From Fulvivirga maritima (GTDB lineage Bacteria; Bacteroidota; Bacteroidia; Cytophagales; Cyclobacteriaceae), in assembly GCF_021389955.1 (NCBI RefSeq), contig NZ_CP089980.1, forward strand, positions 4,335,001 to 4,399,000: 64,000 nt of DNA. Direction: 5' to 3'. The translations under genes and the position numbers were made by a program. Under the pieces are notes generated by a model, which was not told where the DNA came from, ran no database searches, and saw only the letters and a program-made list of their open reading frames with translations. Shown here in pieces: positions 1 to 9,594 of this stretch. Position 1 is the first letter of the stretch, and every line of letters begins with the position of its first letter.

Positions 1-496
1 AGATGGATTAATTAATGATCAGGACAGAATCATAAAAGAAAACCCTGCACCAAAAGTGTATATGGGATTCTCATCTAACTTGTCGTATAAAAAATTCACT
101 TTAGGATTTAATGCTCGCATGAACCTGGGTAATTATGTTTACAATAACATAGCATCTCAGTATGCTACATACATTAACGTATATAATACTCAGGGATATT
201 TAAATAATGTTTCCCCTCAAGTGACTGAGTCTGGGTTTACAAATCCACAATACTTTTCAAGTTTTTATATTGAAAATGCCTCTTTCTTTAGAATGGATAA
301 CGTGACTTTAGGTTATGATGTAGGCAACGTGGTGTCAGATAAGGTAAGGCTGAACTTGAATTTCACCGTTCAAAACGTCTTTGTAATTACAGATTATGAA
401 GGTCTTGATCCTGAAATTTCTAACGGTATCGATAATAACATTTACCCGAGACCAAGAACTTTCTTACTAGGGGTAAACATTAATTTTCAAAAATGA
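1..496 (+). CDS. SusC-family TonB-dependent receptor, C-terminal end (partial)
   Basis: This is the last part of an outer-membrane TonB-dependent transporter of the SusC type; its start lies before the window. The frame is open from base 2. It contains the usual late SusC motif INDQDRI followed by PAPKVYMGFS, then alternating beta strands, and ends in FLLGVNINFQK, a typical barrel-closing strand with an aromatic residue near the end. The stop overlaps the ATG at 493 that precedes the SusD gene. In family terms SusC forms the channel that SusD covers. With a starch-type SusE and an amylase next to it, the likely substrate is starch-derived malto-oligosaccharide (inference). Confidence 0.9.
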   Translation, partial: DGLINDQDRIIKENPAPKVYMGFSSNLSYKKFTLGFNARMNLGNYVYNNIASQYATYINVYNTQGYLNNVSPQVTESGFTNPQYFSSFYIENASFFRMDNVTLGYDVGNVVSDKVRLNLNFTVQNVFVITDYEGLDPEISNGIDNNIYPRPRTFLLGVNINFQK

Positions 497-510
497 TAAT
501 TGAGTCAAAA

Positions 511-2082
511 ATGAAAAAGATATATATATACATAATAACAATCTGTACATTTCTGGTGAGCTCATGTACGGATGATTTAAATGTGTCTCCCATTGATCCT
601 GATGTCCAGACACCAGGCAGTGTTTTGAATGATTTGGAATCTTATAAACAGCTGCTGGCCAAGTTATATGGAGGTTTAGCCTTAACCGGGCAAATTGGCC
701 CTGATGGGCAAGGAGATATTGTGGGAATAGATGAAGGTTTTTCTTCTTACTTGAGAGGTTATTTTCTGCATCAGGAAATGACGACAGATGAATCTGTAAT
801 TGGCTGGGATGATCAAACCATTAAGGATTTTCATGATTTAGATTATGGTGCTAATGATGCTTTTATTCGTGGTATGTATTCCCGAATATTTTATCAAATC
901 ACTTTTGCAAATCAGTTTTTAAGAGAAACTGCCGACGTAGGAGGGCTGCCAGAAGCCGATCAGCAGGAGATTGTGGCTTTTAGAGCTGAAGCCAGGTTTT
1001 TAAGAGCACTTAGCTATTGGCATGCCATGGACTTATTCTATGAAGTGCCTTTCGTTACAGAAGAGGATGGTATAGGTGCCTTTTTGCCTGAACAAGCTAC
1101 CAGTACGGAGGTTTTTAACTATATAGAGTCGGAGCTTTTAGCTATTAATGATGATTTGGTAGACCCCAGACAAAATGAATATGCCAGAGCTGATAAAGCG
1201 GCGGCTTGGGCTCTTTTAGCTAAGTTATATCTGAATGCTGAGCTTTATACTAATCAGGCAAGGTATACTGACTGTATTGAATATTGTAATAGAATTATTG
1301 GTGCAGGTTATTCGCTTGATCCTGATTACTCTCATATGTTCTTAGCAGATAATGGGAATTCACCAGAGTTTATTTTTCAGATTGCTTTTGATGGAGCTAG
1401 CACTCAATCTTATGGAGGAACAACTTTTATTATACGGGGAGCAGTAGGAGGTTCGATGTCTGCTACAGCCTTTGGAATAGAAGGTGGATGGAGTGGTATG
1501 CGTACTACCAGTGGCCTAGTTAATAAATTTGATGATACCAGTGGAGATACTGATTCAAGAGCTATGTTTCATACCGATGGGCAGTCATTGGAGATAGAAA
1601 ATTTATCTGAATTTACAGATGGGTACGCTATTACTAAGTTTAAGAATGTGACTAGCACAGGAGCTCAGGGATCTAATGCCCAATTTACAGATACCGATTT
1701 CCCTGTCTTCAGATTAGCAGATATCTACCTTACCTATGCAGAAGCAGTGTTAAGAGGTGGCAGCGGAGGTAGTGCAGCTACAGCTTTACAATATATGAAT
1801 GATTTAAGAGAAAGAGCCTATGGAGATGCTTCAGGCAATATTACCCAAGGTCAGCTTAATTTAAATTACATCATAGATGAAAGAGCCAGAGAATTGTACT
1901 GGGAGTGTCACAGACGTACAGATCTTGTACGCTTCAACTTATTAACTACCAATGCCTATTTATGGCCCTGGAAAGGTGGAGTTAGTGAAGGCAGAGCGGT
2001 TGATAGTAAATATAACTACTTTCCATTGCCAGCTTCAGACGTAGCGGCTAATCCTAATTTAACTCAGCCGTTTAACTATTAA
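511..2082 (+). CDS. SusD-family glycan-binding lipoprotein (RagB/SusD)
   Basis: Surface lipoprotein that binds glycan and forms the lid of the SusC channel. An in-frame ATG at 493 overlaps the SusC stop, but the lipoprotein signal starts at the ATG at 511 (MKKIYIYI... with lipobox VSSC), so 511 is chosen. The mature protein has the SusD N-terminal TPR-like helices (FRAEARFLRALSYWHAMDLF) and the late family motif LTYAEAVLRGG, then RELYWECHRRTDLVRF near the end. The length of about 523 residues is normal. It is co-transcribed with SusC upstream and SusE downstream. Substrate specificity cannot be read from sequence; starch is inferred from the neighbours. Confidence 0.93.
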   Translation: MKKIYIYIITICTFLVSSCTDDLNVSPIDPDVQTPGSVLNDLESYKQLLAKLYGGLALTGQIGPDGQGDIVGIDEGFSSYLRGYFLHQEMTTDESVIGWDDQTIKDFHDLDYGANDAFIRGMYSRIFYQITFANQFLRETADVGGLPEADQQEIVAFRAEARFLRALSYWHAMDLFYEVPFVTEEDGIGAFLPEQATSTEVFNYIESELLAINDDLVDPRQNEYARADKAAAWALLAKLYLNAELYTNQARYTDCIEYCNRIIGAGYSLDPDYSHMFLADNGNSPEFIFQIAFDGASTQSYGGTTFIIRGAVGGSMSATAFGIEGGWSGMRTTSGLVNKFDDTSGDTDSRAMFHTDGQSLEIENLSEFTDGYAITKFKNVTSTGAQGSNAQFTDTDFPVFRLADIYLTYAEAVLRGGSGGSAATALQYMNDLRERAYGDASGNITQGQLNLNYIIDERARELYWECHRRTDLVRFNLLTTNAYLWPWKGGVSEGRAVDSKYNYFPLPASDVAANPNLTQPFNY

Positions 2083-2098
2083 TTGAAAAGATTTAGAC

Positions 2099-3178
2099 AT
2101 GAAAAAATTCATATATATACTTTCAATACTTTTTGCAGGCATTTTTATGGCCTGTGAAGATGATGCAGAAAAAGTAGTGATCTCTGCAGATCCTGCTGAG
2201 CCAGTACTTCAAGCACCTGCCGGAGATTCTTTAATATTTACCAGAGGGGATAGTGCTGCCTTTAATTTCTCTTGGTCTCCAGTAGATTATGGATATAAAG
2301 CCGCAGTAGAGTACGGAGTGCAAGTTGCTTTAGGTTCAGGTTTTCTTACTGAAGAGCAGATTTTAACTACTACTCAAGTTACTGAAGGAAGCGTTTTTGA
2401 AACCACTTTGAATAGTGCACTGCAAAAGTTAGGCGCAGAAAGTGACATGCCGGTAGATTTGTATGTGCGTGTTTTTGCTGTAATAAATGACAATGTAGAC
2501 ACTGTATTTTCGGAGCCTAAAACTTATATTGTTACTCCTTATGCGACTGTTTTTCCTCCTATTTATATGATAGGACCCGCTGTGGGTGACTGGGATCCTT
2601 CATTAGCAGTAGAGATTCCGAGTACTGGCGAGGGTTCTTCATTCCATGTTATAACTGAGTTTAATAATGGAGGATCATTTAGGTTTTTCACAGAACCAGA
2701 TTGGGGTGCTGATCAGTATAACTGGACATATTTTGAAGGAGGCACAGTAGATAGCAATTTTGAAGCGGCTATGGATGATGATAATAATTTCACCTTTACA
2801 GGAACCTCAGGTTATTATAGAATAGAAGTGGATTTAGATGCTAAAACCATTAGTATGGAAGAGGTAGATGAACCTACCTTGTTTGGTATTGGAGAGGCCT
2901 TGCAAGGGTGGGTGTTAGAATCTGCTGTTCAATTAACCTGGGTGAAAGATAGCCTTTTCCAAGTGACTACTACTATAAATGCTAATCAGACGTTTAGATT
3001 TTTTGATCAGCAAGATTGGAGTACAGGAAAGTATAATTATCCTTATTTTGAAGAAGGAGAAGTAGATCCTTTATTGGAAAATGCTGATGATGGAGATTCT
3101 AACCTGTTATTTGTAGGCAGCACAGGTTCTTATGAAATTACAGTGGATCTGAAAACCCATACTGTGGGTATAGAATAA
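2099..3178 (+). CDS. SusE/SusF-like starch-binding outer-membrane lipoprotein
   Basis: Lipoprotein of 359 residues with signal and lipobox FMACEDD near residue 19. The N-terminal half resembles the SusE Ig-like domain. The C-terminal half holds two tandem repeats of one carbohydrate-binding module: about residues 185-252 (FRFFTEPDWGADQYNWTYF) and 297-357 (FRFFDQQDWSTGKYNYPYF). The paired Trp and Tyr residues fit sugar stacking. In the Bacteroides sus system SusE and SusF bind starch at the surface without cutting it. It sits 16 bases after SusD and is followed by a strong terminator, so it probably ends the susC-susD-susE transcript. Confidence 0.85.
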   Translation: MKKFIYILSILFAGIFMACEDDAEKVVISADPAEPVLQAPAGDSLIFTRGDSAAFNFSWSPVDYGYKAAVEYGVQVALGSGFLTEEQILTTTQVTEGSVFETTLNSALQKLGAESDMPVDLYVRVFAVINDNVDTVFSEPKTYIVTPYATVFPPIYMIGPAVGDWDPSLAVEIPSTGEGSSFHVITEFNNGGSFRFFTEPDWGADQYNWTYFEGGTVDSNFEAAMDDDNNFTFTGTSGYYRIEVDLDAKTISMEEVDEPTLFGIGEALQGWVLESAVQLTWVKDSLFQVTTTINANQTFRFFDQQDWSTGKYNYPYFEEGEVDPLLENADDGDSNLLFVGSTGSYEITVDLKTHTVGIE

Positions 3179-3192
3179 TCCTACACATTTGT

Positions 3193-3238
3193 AAGAGGTT
3201 GTATCATAAGTAACTTATGATACAACCTCTTTTTTTTA
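3193..3238 (+). terminator. Rho-independent terminator after susCDE
   Basis: A perfect 19-base inverted repeat, 3193-3211 and 3213-3231, with only one base between arms, runs directly into a run of T to 3237. It separates susE from the amylase gene, which starts at 3260, so the amylase may have its own promoter or depend on read-through. Confidence 0.85.
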
Positions 3239-3259
3239 TCACCTCTTACTGATCAACTC

Positions 3260-6061
3260 ATGATTTCTATTACTACTACTAGAATACGGATATGCTGTAT
3301 CCTTTGCAGTCTGTTTGTTTTTTATAAAGCTTCAGCTCAAGTTAACACCAATCCTGCTATACCCATTGCTGATGAATCGGTAACTATAACCGTTGATGTC
3401 TCCGGTACAGGGTTAGCTGGCTATTCAGATGATGTCTGGATCTGGGCTTGGATAGAGCAAGGCGCTTCAGATATAGATGCGCCCACTAATGTTAATCCGG
3501 CTACTTCCGCGCAGGATGCAGCTATGATGACACGTTCTCAATCTGATCCTGATATTTATAGCATCACTTTTACCCCAACGGCATTTTTTGGAGTAACATC
3601 TGACCAGATTGAAGAGGTTGGCTTATTACTAAAAGGCCGTGATTGGAGTGATGGTCAAACTTCTGATTACTCATTTACTGTTAGTCAGGCCGGTTTTTCA
3701 GTTTCATTTGTTCAGCCTAATAGCTTTCCTATTTTTCTAAATGAAGGGCAGAGCTTATCCATAGAAGGGGCCGCTTCAGAATCGGCAGAACTGTCTTTAT
3801 GGTTAAACGGAAGCCTGCTTGCGAGCAATAATGGAACCTCTATCACTTATGAACTAACTGCTGGCAGCTCTGGCCAATATCAAATTCAGTTGATTGGTGA
3901 TAATGGAGAGGAAGAAAAGGTTGTGGATTTCTCATTCGTAGTAAGGCAATCTACAGCTCAAGCTGAGCTTCCTGCAGGAATCATTCCTGGTATTAATTAC
4001 GATGAAAATAATGCTTCAGTAGCCACTTTGTGCTTGCAGGCGCCCAATAAAGAGTCTGTATATGTAATTGGCGATTTTAATAATTGGGAGCCTGACCCTG
4101 GCTATCAAATGCACCAGGATGGGGAATATTTCTGGCTGGAGCTGTCAGGTCTTAGCGCTGGAGAAGAATATGCTTTTCAGTATTTAGTAGATGAAACCAT
4201 TCAGATAGCGGATCCTTATGCTGACAAAATACTTGATCCGGGAAATGATCCTTACATCTCAGAAGAGACCTATCTAAATCTTATAGACTACCCTGCAACT
4301 GATTTAGCAAAAGGCATTGTGGCTGTTTTGCAAACAGGGCAGCAACCTTATAACTGGGAAGTAAGCAATTTCGAAAAACCAGCTAATGAAGATTTAGTAA
4401 TTTATGAACTACTCATTCGTGATTTTGATGAAAGGCATGACTATCAGGGAGTTTTAAATCATTTAGATTATCTAAAAGGGCTCGGAATTAATGCTATTGA
4501 ACTGATGCCCATAATGGAGTTTGATGGTAACTTGAGTTGGGGTTACAATCCTGCTTTTTTCTTTGCTCCAGATAAATATTATGGTTCTAAAAACGAATTG
4601 AAACATTTTGTTGATGAGTGTCATAAGAACGGAATAGCGGTGATCCTTGATATGGTGTTGAATCATACACATGAGAAAAACCCTATTGCTGCATTGTATT
4701 GGGACGAAGCTAATTACCGCCCCGCAGCTGATAATCCTTGGCTTAACCAGGAAGCCACTCATCCATTTAATGTTTTTTATGATTTTAACCATGAGTCAGA
4801 TTACACCAAGGCCTTTGTAGATACGGTTAATCATTACTGGATAAATGAATATAAGTTTGATGGTTATCGATTTGATCTTACTAAAGGATTTACTCAAAAC
4901 TTTAATACAGATGTAGAATTATGGAGTCGTTATGATCAATCACGAGTGGATATATTAACTCGAATGACTGATGTGATTTGGGAGAATGATCCTTCTACCT
5001 ATGTGATTTTTGAGCATTTAGCAGAGAATAGTGAAGAAAAGGTATTGGCTGACTATGGAATTATGCTATGGGGTAATATGAGTTATAATTATGCTCAAAA
5101 CACCATGGGGTATAGCGAAGACTCTAATATCAATTGGGCTTATTATGGCAGCAGAGATTGGGAGAATCCTAATTTAATTTCTTATATGGAAAGTCATGAT
5201 GAGGAACGAATCATGTTTAAGAATGTGCAATATGGCAATACTACAGCCGGTTATAGTACCCGAGATTTAACAGAGGCTGTGGATAGAACTGCAGCAGCAG
5301 CGGCTTTTTATTATCTCATTCCAGGACCTAAAATGTTATGGCAGTTCGGAGAGCTTGGGTATGACATAAGCATAGATGAGAATGGAAGAACAGGTGAGAA
5401 GCCTCTGCCTTGGGCTGATGCACCCAATGGTCTGGGCTATGATAATGATGATGCCAGGCTGGAATTATATGAGGCTTTTTCAGAATTGATAGCACTTAAA
5501 AATGATTACACCGTTTTCAGTACCTCACAAGTAGATTTCTTTGACGATTCTATACTAGAAAAGGAGCTTTTATTAACCAATGAGGTAGATACAGATGAAC
5601 CTGCTTCGGCAGCAGAAATGGATGTATATATAATTGGTAATTTCGGATTATCATCAGCTGCAGTGGGAGGGCATTTTACGCATACAGGTAGTTGGTATGA
5701 TTATTTTTCAGGACAGGAGTTGTCAGTTGAAAGTACTGATCAGACTGTGAGTTTACCAGCTGGTGAATTTAGAATTTATACTGATTATAGAATTAGCGAA
5801 GAGAAAATAACATCAGTGGATTTACCTGCTGAAAACTCAGTGAAAGTGTTTCCTAATCCAGCATCCAGTCAACTGTTGGTGCAAAATCAACAAGGAAACT
5901 TTGAATATTCATTGGTAGACATAAAAGGTAGAGTTTTACAAAAAGGCTATTCTGAAGAAAGAACTAGAAGTCTAAATGTAGATCACATTCCAGCAGGTAT
6001 TTATCTCTTGAAAATAACAGGTAAATCGGAATCAAGTACCATTCGGTTTATCAAAAAATAA
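3260..6061 (+). CDS. Secreted multidomain GH13 alpha-amylase with T9SS sorting domain
   Basis: Extracellular starch-degrading enzyme of 933 residues. Order: signal peptide about 1-27 (ends KASAQ); one or two beta-sandwich domains to about 240; a CBM48-like module about 260-340 (VYVIGDFNNWEPDPG); GH13 barrel about 375-760; C-terminal beta domain; and a T9SS type A sorting domain over the last 80 residues (VKVFPNPASSQL to FIKK). The GH13 conserved regions are visible: DMVLNH, GYRFD with nucleophile D539, acid/base E585 in FEHLAE, and D647 in ESHDEE. The sorting domain means export through the type IX system and surface attachment or release. It follows the susCDE terminator and precedes a trehalase. 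Confidence 0.93.
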   Translation: MISITTTRIRICCILCSLFVFYKASAQVNTNPAIPIADESVTITVDVSGTGLAGYSDDVWIWAWIEQGASDIDAPTNVNPATSAQDAAMMTRSQSDPDIYSITFTPTAFFGVTSDQIEEVGLLLKGRDWSDGQTSDYSFTVSQAGFSVSFVQPNSFPIFLNEGQSLSIEGAASESAELSLWLNGSLLASNNGTSITYELTAGSSGQYQIQLIGDNGEEEKVVDFSFVVRQSTAQAELPAGIIPGINYDENNASVATLCLQAPNKESVYVIGDFNNWEPDPGYQMHQDGEYFWLELSGLSAGEEYAFQYLVDETIQIADPYADKILDPGNDPYISEETYLNLIDYPATDLAKGIVAVLQTGQQPYNWEVSNFEKPANEDLVIYELLIRDFDERHDYQGVLNHLDYLKGLGINAIELMPIMEFDGNLSWGYNPAFFFAPDKYYGSKNELKHFVDECHKNGIAVILDMVLNHTHEKNPIAALYWDEANYRPAADNPWLNQEATHPFNVFYDFNHESDYTKAFVDTVNHYWINEYKFDGYRFDLTKGFTQNFNTDVELWSRYDQSRVDILTRMTDVIWENDPSTYVIFEHLAENSEEKVLADYGIMLWGNMSYNYAQNTMGYSEDSNINWAYYGSRDWENPNLISYMESHDEERIMFKNVQYGNTTAGYSTRDLTEAVDRTAAAAAFYYLIPGPKMLWQFGELGYDISIDENGRTGEKPLPWADAPNGLGYDNDDARLELYEAFSELIALKNDYTVFSTSQVDFFDDSILEKELLLTNEVDTDEPASAAEMDVYIIGNFGLSSAAVGGHFTHTGSWYDYFSGQELSVESTDQTVSLPAGEFRIYTDYRISEEKITSVDLPAENSVKVFPNPASSQLLVQNQQGNFEYSLVDIKGRVLQKGYSEERTRSLNVDHIPAGIYLLKITGKSESSTIRFIKK

Positions 6062-6064
6062 TGA

Positions 6065-6195
6065 AAGGAGGCCGTCTCAAAAGCAAAAACTAGATTGACG
6101 AATGTTTCATTGAGGAACTCGCAATATTGCCTTATTTACAATAATGAGTGTTTCGAGTGTCAATCTGACTTATATTTTACTTTTGAGGCCGCCTT
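6065..6195. repeat. Imperfect inverted-repeat element, MITE-like or complex terminator
   Basis: Starts four bases after the amylase stop. The outer arms are related imperfectly: 6065-6083 contains CTCAAAAG, mirrored at 6180-6195 (CTTTTGAG at 6180-6187). Inside are a second pair, AGATTGAC 6092-6099 against GTCAATCT 6159-6166, and a perfect central palindrome GCAATATTGC at 6121-6130. There is no coding capacity. A T-rich stretch follows the right arm, so it may also end transcription. Whether it is repeated in the genome cannot be seen here; no second copy was noticed in this window. Confidence 0.55.
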
Positions 6196-6253
6196 ATTTT
6201 TATAATTCATCTATTGGTAGTTTCTTTAATGTAATACACAGAAGAAATGATTC

Positions 6254-7864
6254 ATGAATTATAGATTTCGACATTCCGGCATTTGCCTTCTTTTTCTACT
6301 CACGCTACTATTTTCATGTAGTGATCAAAAGAATGAGTCAGCTAGAGAGGAGGCTTTTGATTTTTATCAATCAGCGCTCTTTAAAGAGGTGCAGCTGGCC
6401 GGCATATTCCAAGATTCTAAAACCTTTGTGGATTGTATAGCTGATGAACCTTTAGAAGTGCTCGCAACAAAATATAATGAGCTTGCTCTACAGGATACTT
6501 TCGATCTTTCTGACTTTGTACACCAGCATTTTAAATTGCCAGAATCAGAGGCTGTAGGTTATCAATCGGATACCGCTAAAAGTATGGAATCACATATTCA
6601 GGAGCTTTGGCCTATCCTCACCCGGCAGGCAGATGCCGGTCAGGCAAACTCTTCATTAATTCCATTACCTAACGAATATGTAGTTCCTGGAGGGCGATTC
6701 AGGGAGGTGTATTACTGGGATAGTTATTTTACCATGGAAGGGTTGGTGCGTAGTGAACAGTATGATTTAGCTAAAGCTATGGTAGATAATTTCTCTTTTT
6801 TAATTGATAGCATTGGTTTCATCCCTAATGGAAATAGAGATTATTATTTAGGCAGATCCCAGCCTCCGTTTTATGCTTTAATGGTGGACCTGATAGCTGA
6901 TGATACCCCAGAATTATGGGGTCATTACCTACCGTATTTAATCAAAGAATATGATTTCTGGATGAGCGGATCAAATGAACTTTCTCACGCAAATAAGGCC
7001 ACAAAACGGGTGGTAATGCTTGATGATTCTACAATATTGAATCGTTATTGGGATAATTATGCTACTCCACGGCCAGAATCATATAAAGAAGATTATGAGC
7101 TGGTAAATGAGAATCACCTTGATTCAGCTCGAGCCTACCGTCATTTAAGAGCTGGAGCAGAGTCTGGCTGGGATTATAGCAGCCGATGGTTGGCAGATGG
7201 TCAGCATCTCAGTACCATTCATACAACTGATATTATTCCTGTAGACCTCAATGCTTTGCTTTATCATTTAGAAATAACTATAGCTAAGGCCTATGACCAA
7301 ATTGGTAAAGTGGATGAAGCTAAAACTTTTCAAAAGAAAGCTGCTGCCAGAAAAATGGCTATTAATAAGTATTTATGGAGAGAACAAGCTGGTTTTTATA
7401 TGGATTTTGATTATATCATAGGAAAATCCACAAAGGTAGAATCAATGGCTGCTGCTTATCCTTTGTTCTTTCAGTTAGCCAGTGAAACCCAAGCACAACT
7501 TGTAGCTGATAAGTTGCTTTCTGATTTTCTAAAACCGGGAGGGTTTGTAACTACTCTAAACAACACCGGACAGCAGTGGGATGCCCCAAACGGCTGGGCT
7601 CCTTTACAATGGATTGCTGTAAAAGGCTTATTTAATTATGAATTTGAAGAAGCAGCCATAAATGCCGCTGAAAAATGGCTAGCCAGAAACAGGCAGGTAT
7701 ACAAAACCACAGGCAAAATGATGGAGAAATATAATGTGGTTGACACCACGCTACAGGCAGGGGGAGGAGAATATCCTCTGCAAGATGGTTTCGGCTGGAC
7801 TAACGGTGTAGTACTTGCTCTTGAAGAAACTGTTGCTCAGCAGGCAGTGTTAGAAGGAGAGTAG
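6254..7864 (+). CDS. treA: Trehalase (GH37), lipoprotein
   Basis: Hydrolyses alpha,alpha-trehalose to two glucose. A lipoprotein signal is present (LLFSCSDQ near residue 22), placing it in the periplasm or outer membrane, unlike cytoplasmic TreF. Both GH37 signatures are intact: PGGRFREVYYWDSYF near residue 145-160 and QWDAPNGWAPLQW near 452-464. The probable catalytic Asp is in ESGWDYSSRW near 305 and the catalytic Glu in GGGEYPLQDGFGW near 510. The length of 536 residues is standard. It lies next to the starch locus, which suggests a shared alpha-glucan and trehalose catabolic region, although the repeat element at 6065-6195 separates it from the amylase. Confidence 0.94.
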   Translation: MNYRFRHSGICLLFLLTLLFSCSDQKNESAREEAFDFYQSALFKEVQLAGIFQDSKTFVDCIADEPLEVLATKYNELALQDTFDLSDFVHQHFKLPESEAVGYQSDTAKSMESHIQELWPILTRQADAGQANSSLIPLPNEYVVPGGRFREVYYWDSYFTMEGLVRSEQYDLAKAMVDNFSFLIDSIGFIPNGNRDYYLGRSQPPFYALMVDLIADDTPELWGHYLPYLIKEYDFWMSGSNELSHANKATKRVVMLDDSTILNRYWDNYATPRPESYKEDYELVNENHLDSARAYRHLRAGAESGWDYSSRWLADGQHLSTIHTTDIIPVDLNALLYHLEITIAKAYDQIGKVDEAKTFQKKAAARKMAINKYLWREQAGFYMDFDYIIGKSTKVESMAAAYPLFFQLASETQAQLVADKLLSDFLKPGGFVTTLNNTGQQWDAPNGWAPLQWIAVKGLFNYEFEEAAINAAEKWLARNRQVYKTTGKMMEKYNVVDTTLQAGGGEYPLQDGFGWTNGVVLALEETVAQQAVLEGE

Positions 7865-7922
7865 TTGGAAGTTTTGTGAAGTCTACAGATAACCGTTTAT
7901 TTGTTTTTTATAATATACAATT

Positions 7923-8885
7923 ATGCCACTTATTCCCTCAGAGTACAAACCTCCATTTTATCTAAAAAACCCTCATTTGGCTACGGTAATTCCAAGTACC
8001 TTTCGCAAAATAAAGGGGGTAGAATACCAGCGGGAGAGAATAACCACATCAGATGATGATTTCCTGGATCTGGACTGGCTAAAGAAAGGCTCTGATAAGC
8101 TTATTATAATATCTCATGGGCTGGAGGGGAGTGCATCCAGGCCCTATGTTAAAGGTATGGCTAAGTATTTCTTTCAAAATGGCTGGGATGCCCTGGGTTG
8201 GAATTGCAGGAGTTGCAGTGGTGAAATGAATAATCAGGCACGCTTTTATCATCATGGAGCTACAGAAGATTTGCATGAAGTGGTGCAGTATGCTAAAGAG
8301 ACTTATGGTTATCAGCAGATTGCGTTAGTAGGATTTAGCATGGGTGGTAATCTGACCCTGAAGTATGTAGGGGAAAAGAAGCATGAAATATTTCCTGAAA
8401 TTAAAGCGGCTATTGCATTTTCTGTTCCCGTTGATTTGGCTTCTAGTGTACATAAACTGGCTGAAAAGAGTAATGACTTTTATAGAAAAAGGTTCCTGAA
8501 AAAGTTAGAGGAGAAAATCAAAATTAAGTCAGCAAAGTTTCCTGAACTCGTTAAATATCAAAGCTTTGAGAATATTAAATATTTCCCTGATTTTGATAAT
8601 TTATACACAGCGCCCCTTCATGGTTTTGCTGATGCAAATGACTTTTATCTTAAGGCGAGCCCCTCAGAGTATATGTATGATAGTCAGGTGCCGATCTTAG
8701 TTGTTAATGCCAAGAATGATCCTTTCCTGGGAGATGAGTGCTATCCTTATGCAGATTGTGAAAAAGCTAAGCAAGTATATCTTGAAACTCCTGAGCATGG
8801 TGGGCATGTAGGCTTTTCCTTGGCCGGTTCAGAGTTTAACTATATGGAAAAAAGAACATTGAAGTTTATAAATGAAATAGCTTAA
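7923..8885 (+). CDS. YheT-family alpha/beta hydrolase
   Basis: Alpha/beta-hydrolase of the YheT/EMB8 group (COG0429 type), 320 residues, no signal peptide. The oxyanion-region motif HGLEGS is near residue 64, nucleophile S139 sits in GFSMGGN, the acid is probably D266 in AKNDPFLG, and the base His is in EHGGHVGF near 291. Family members act as esterases or lipases on poorly defined substrates, so the substrate is unknown. It is convergent with the DUF6483-like gene: the two stop codons overlap by four bases. Confidence 0.85.
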   Translation: MPLIPSEYKPPFYLKNPHLATVIPSTFRKIKGVEYQRERITTSDDDFLDLDWLKKGSDKLIIISHGLEGSASRPYVKGMAKYFFQNGWDALGWNCRSCSGEMNNQARFYHHGATEDLHEVVQYAKETYGYQQIALVGFSMGGNLTLKYVGEKKHEIFPEIKAAIAFSVPVDLASSVHKLAEKSNDFYRKRFLKKLEEKIKIKSAKFPELVKYQSFENIKYFPDFDNLYTAPLHGFADANDFYLKASPSEYMYDSQVPILVVNAKNDPFLGDECYPYADCEKAKQVYLETPEHGGHVGFSLAGSEFNYMEKRTLKFINEIA

Positions 8886-9301
8886 ACACTCAGTTCTTTA
8901 ATGGCCTGATTGATGTCACTAATTTTTTGTTCTCTTTGAAAATCAAAGATGCGTTCTTCTGCCGTTACATGATTAAACAGAATCAGCGATTTTGTGTACA
9001 GGTTAATGGCTTCTTGTTCTTTGCCTATGATTCGTTTTAATTCGGCAGCCTCATAAGCCACTTCTGCCAGAATATTATATTCTACCAATTTCAGGTCAGA
9101 GGTCTCCATGAGTTTGTTAATCAGACCTTCATTATCCATATGTTCTACATCTACCAGAGTAAGGCCAGACTCACCCACTACGTGTTCATCTAAAACACGA
9201 AGAGCATTATGGTGCTTGCCTTCATTCTTTAAACCCAGTACCTTCGCAATTAGTAGGTGTAGCTTCTGAATTTCTTTTAATATGTAGTCTTTTCTAATCA
9301 T
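8882..9301 (-). CDS. DUF6483-like helical protein
   Basis: Cytoplasmic protein of 139 residues, almost entirely predicted helix, beginning MIRKDYILKEIQKL and containing heptad-like leucines. It resembles a small family of helical repeat-like proteins of unknown function (DUF6483). It has neither signal peptide nor catalytic motif. It starts one base before the YwbE stop region, so the two are probably transcribed together from upstream of 9494. Confidence 0.6.
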   Translation of the reverse strand: MIRKDYILKEIQKLHLLIAKVLGLKNEGKHHNALRVLDEHVVGESGLTLVDVEHMDNEGLINKLMETSDLKLVEYNILAEVAYEAAELKRIIGKEQEAINLYTKSLILFNHVTAEERIFDFQREQKISDINQAIKELSV

Positions 9302-9302
9302 T

Positions 9303-9494
9303 TTAGAGAAGTTTTTTTACCCGGCCAACGCTACCATCCTCCAGCCTTACTTTAATGCCATGCGGATGATGACTGGATTTTGTCAGCAGATCCTTTACCA
9401 CTCCTTCAGTAAGGCGCCCTGTTCTTTGATCTTGCTTAAGTACTATGGCTACTTCTATGCCGGGTTTTATGTTTTTGCGTTCTGTTCCCTCCAT
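9303..9494 (-). CDS. ywbE: YwbE family protein (DUF2196)
   Basis: Small basic protein of 63 residues matching the YwbE family: NIKPGIEVAIVLKQDQRTG followed by HHPHGIKVRLEDGSVGRVK. An in-frame ATG at 9554 would add 20 residues that do not look like the family, so the internal ATG at 9494 (MEGTERKNIKPG) is chosen. The fold is probably a small beta barrel; the function is unknown. It lies one base from the DUF6483-like gene and diverges from the lipoprotein at 9595. Confidence 0.8.
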   Translation of the reverse strand: MEGTERKNIKPGIEVAIVLKQDQRTGRLTEGVVKDLLTKSSHHPHGIKVRLEDGSVGRVKKLL

Positions 9495-9594
9495 AGTCAA
9501 ATCTAAAAAATAAACCCCTTTGAAATGATATGAAATGGAATTAGTTTTAATCAATTAACAGAATTAGGCGTTTACTAATTTGATCAAGAAACAT

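Noticed and set aside
4472-4792. 106-residue minus-strand frame inside the amylase
   Set aside because: Antisense to the conserved GH13 barrel; no family resemblance.
9555-9594. Divergent promoter between ywbE and the lipoprotein
   Set aside because: AT-rich sequence with near matches, but no full TTG/TAnnTTTG pair on either strand.
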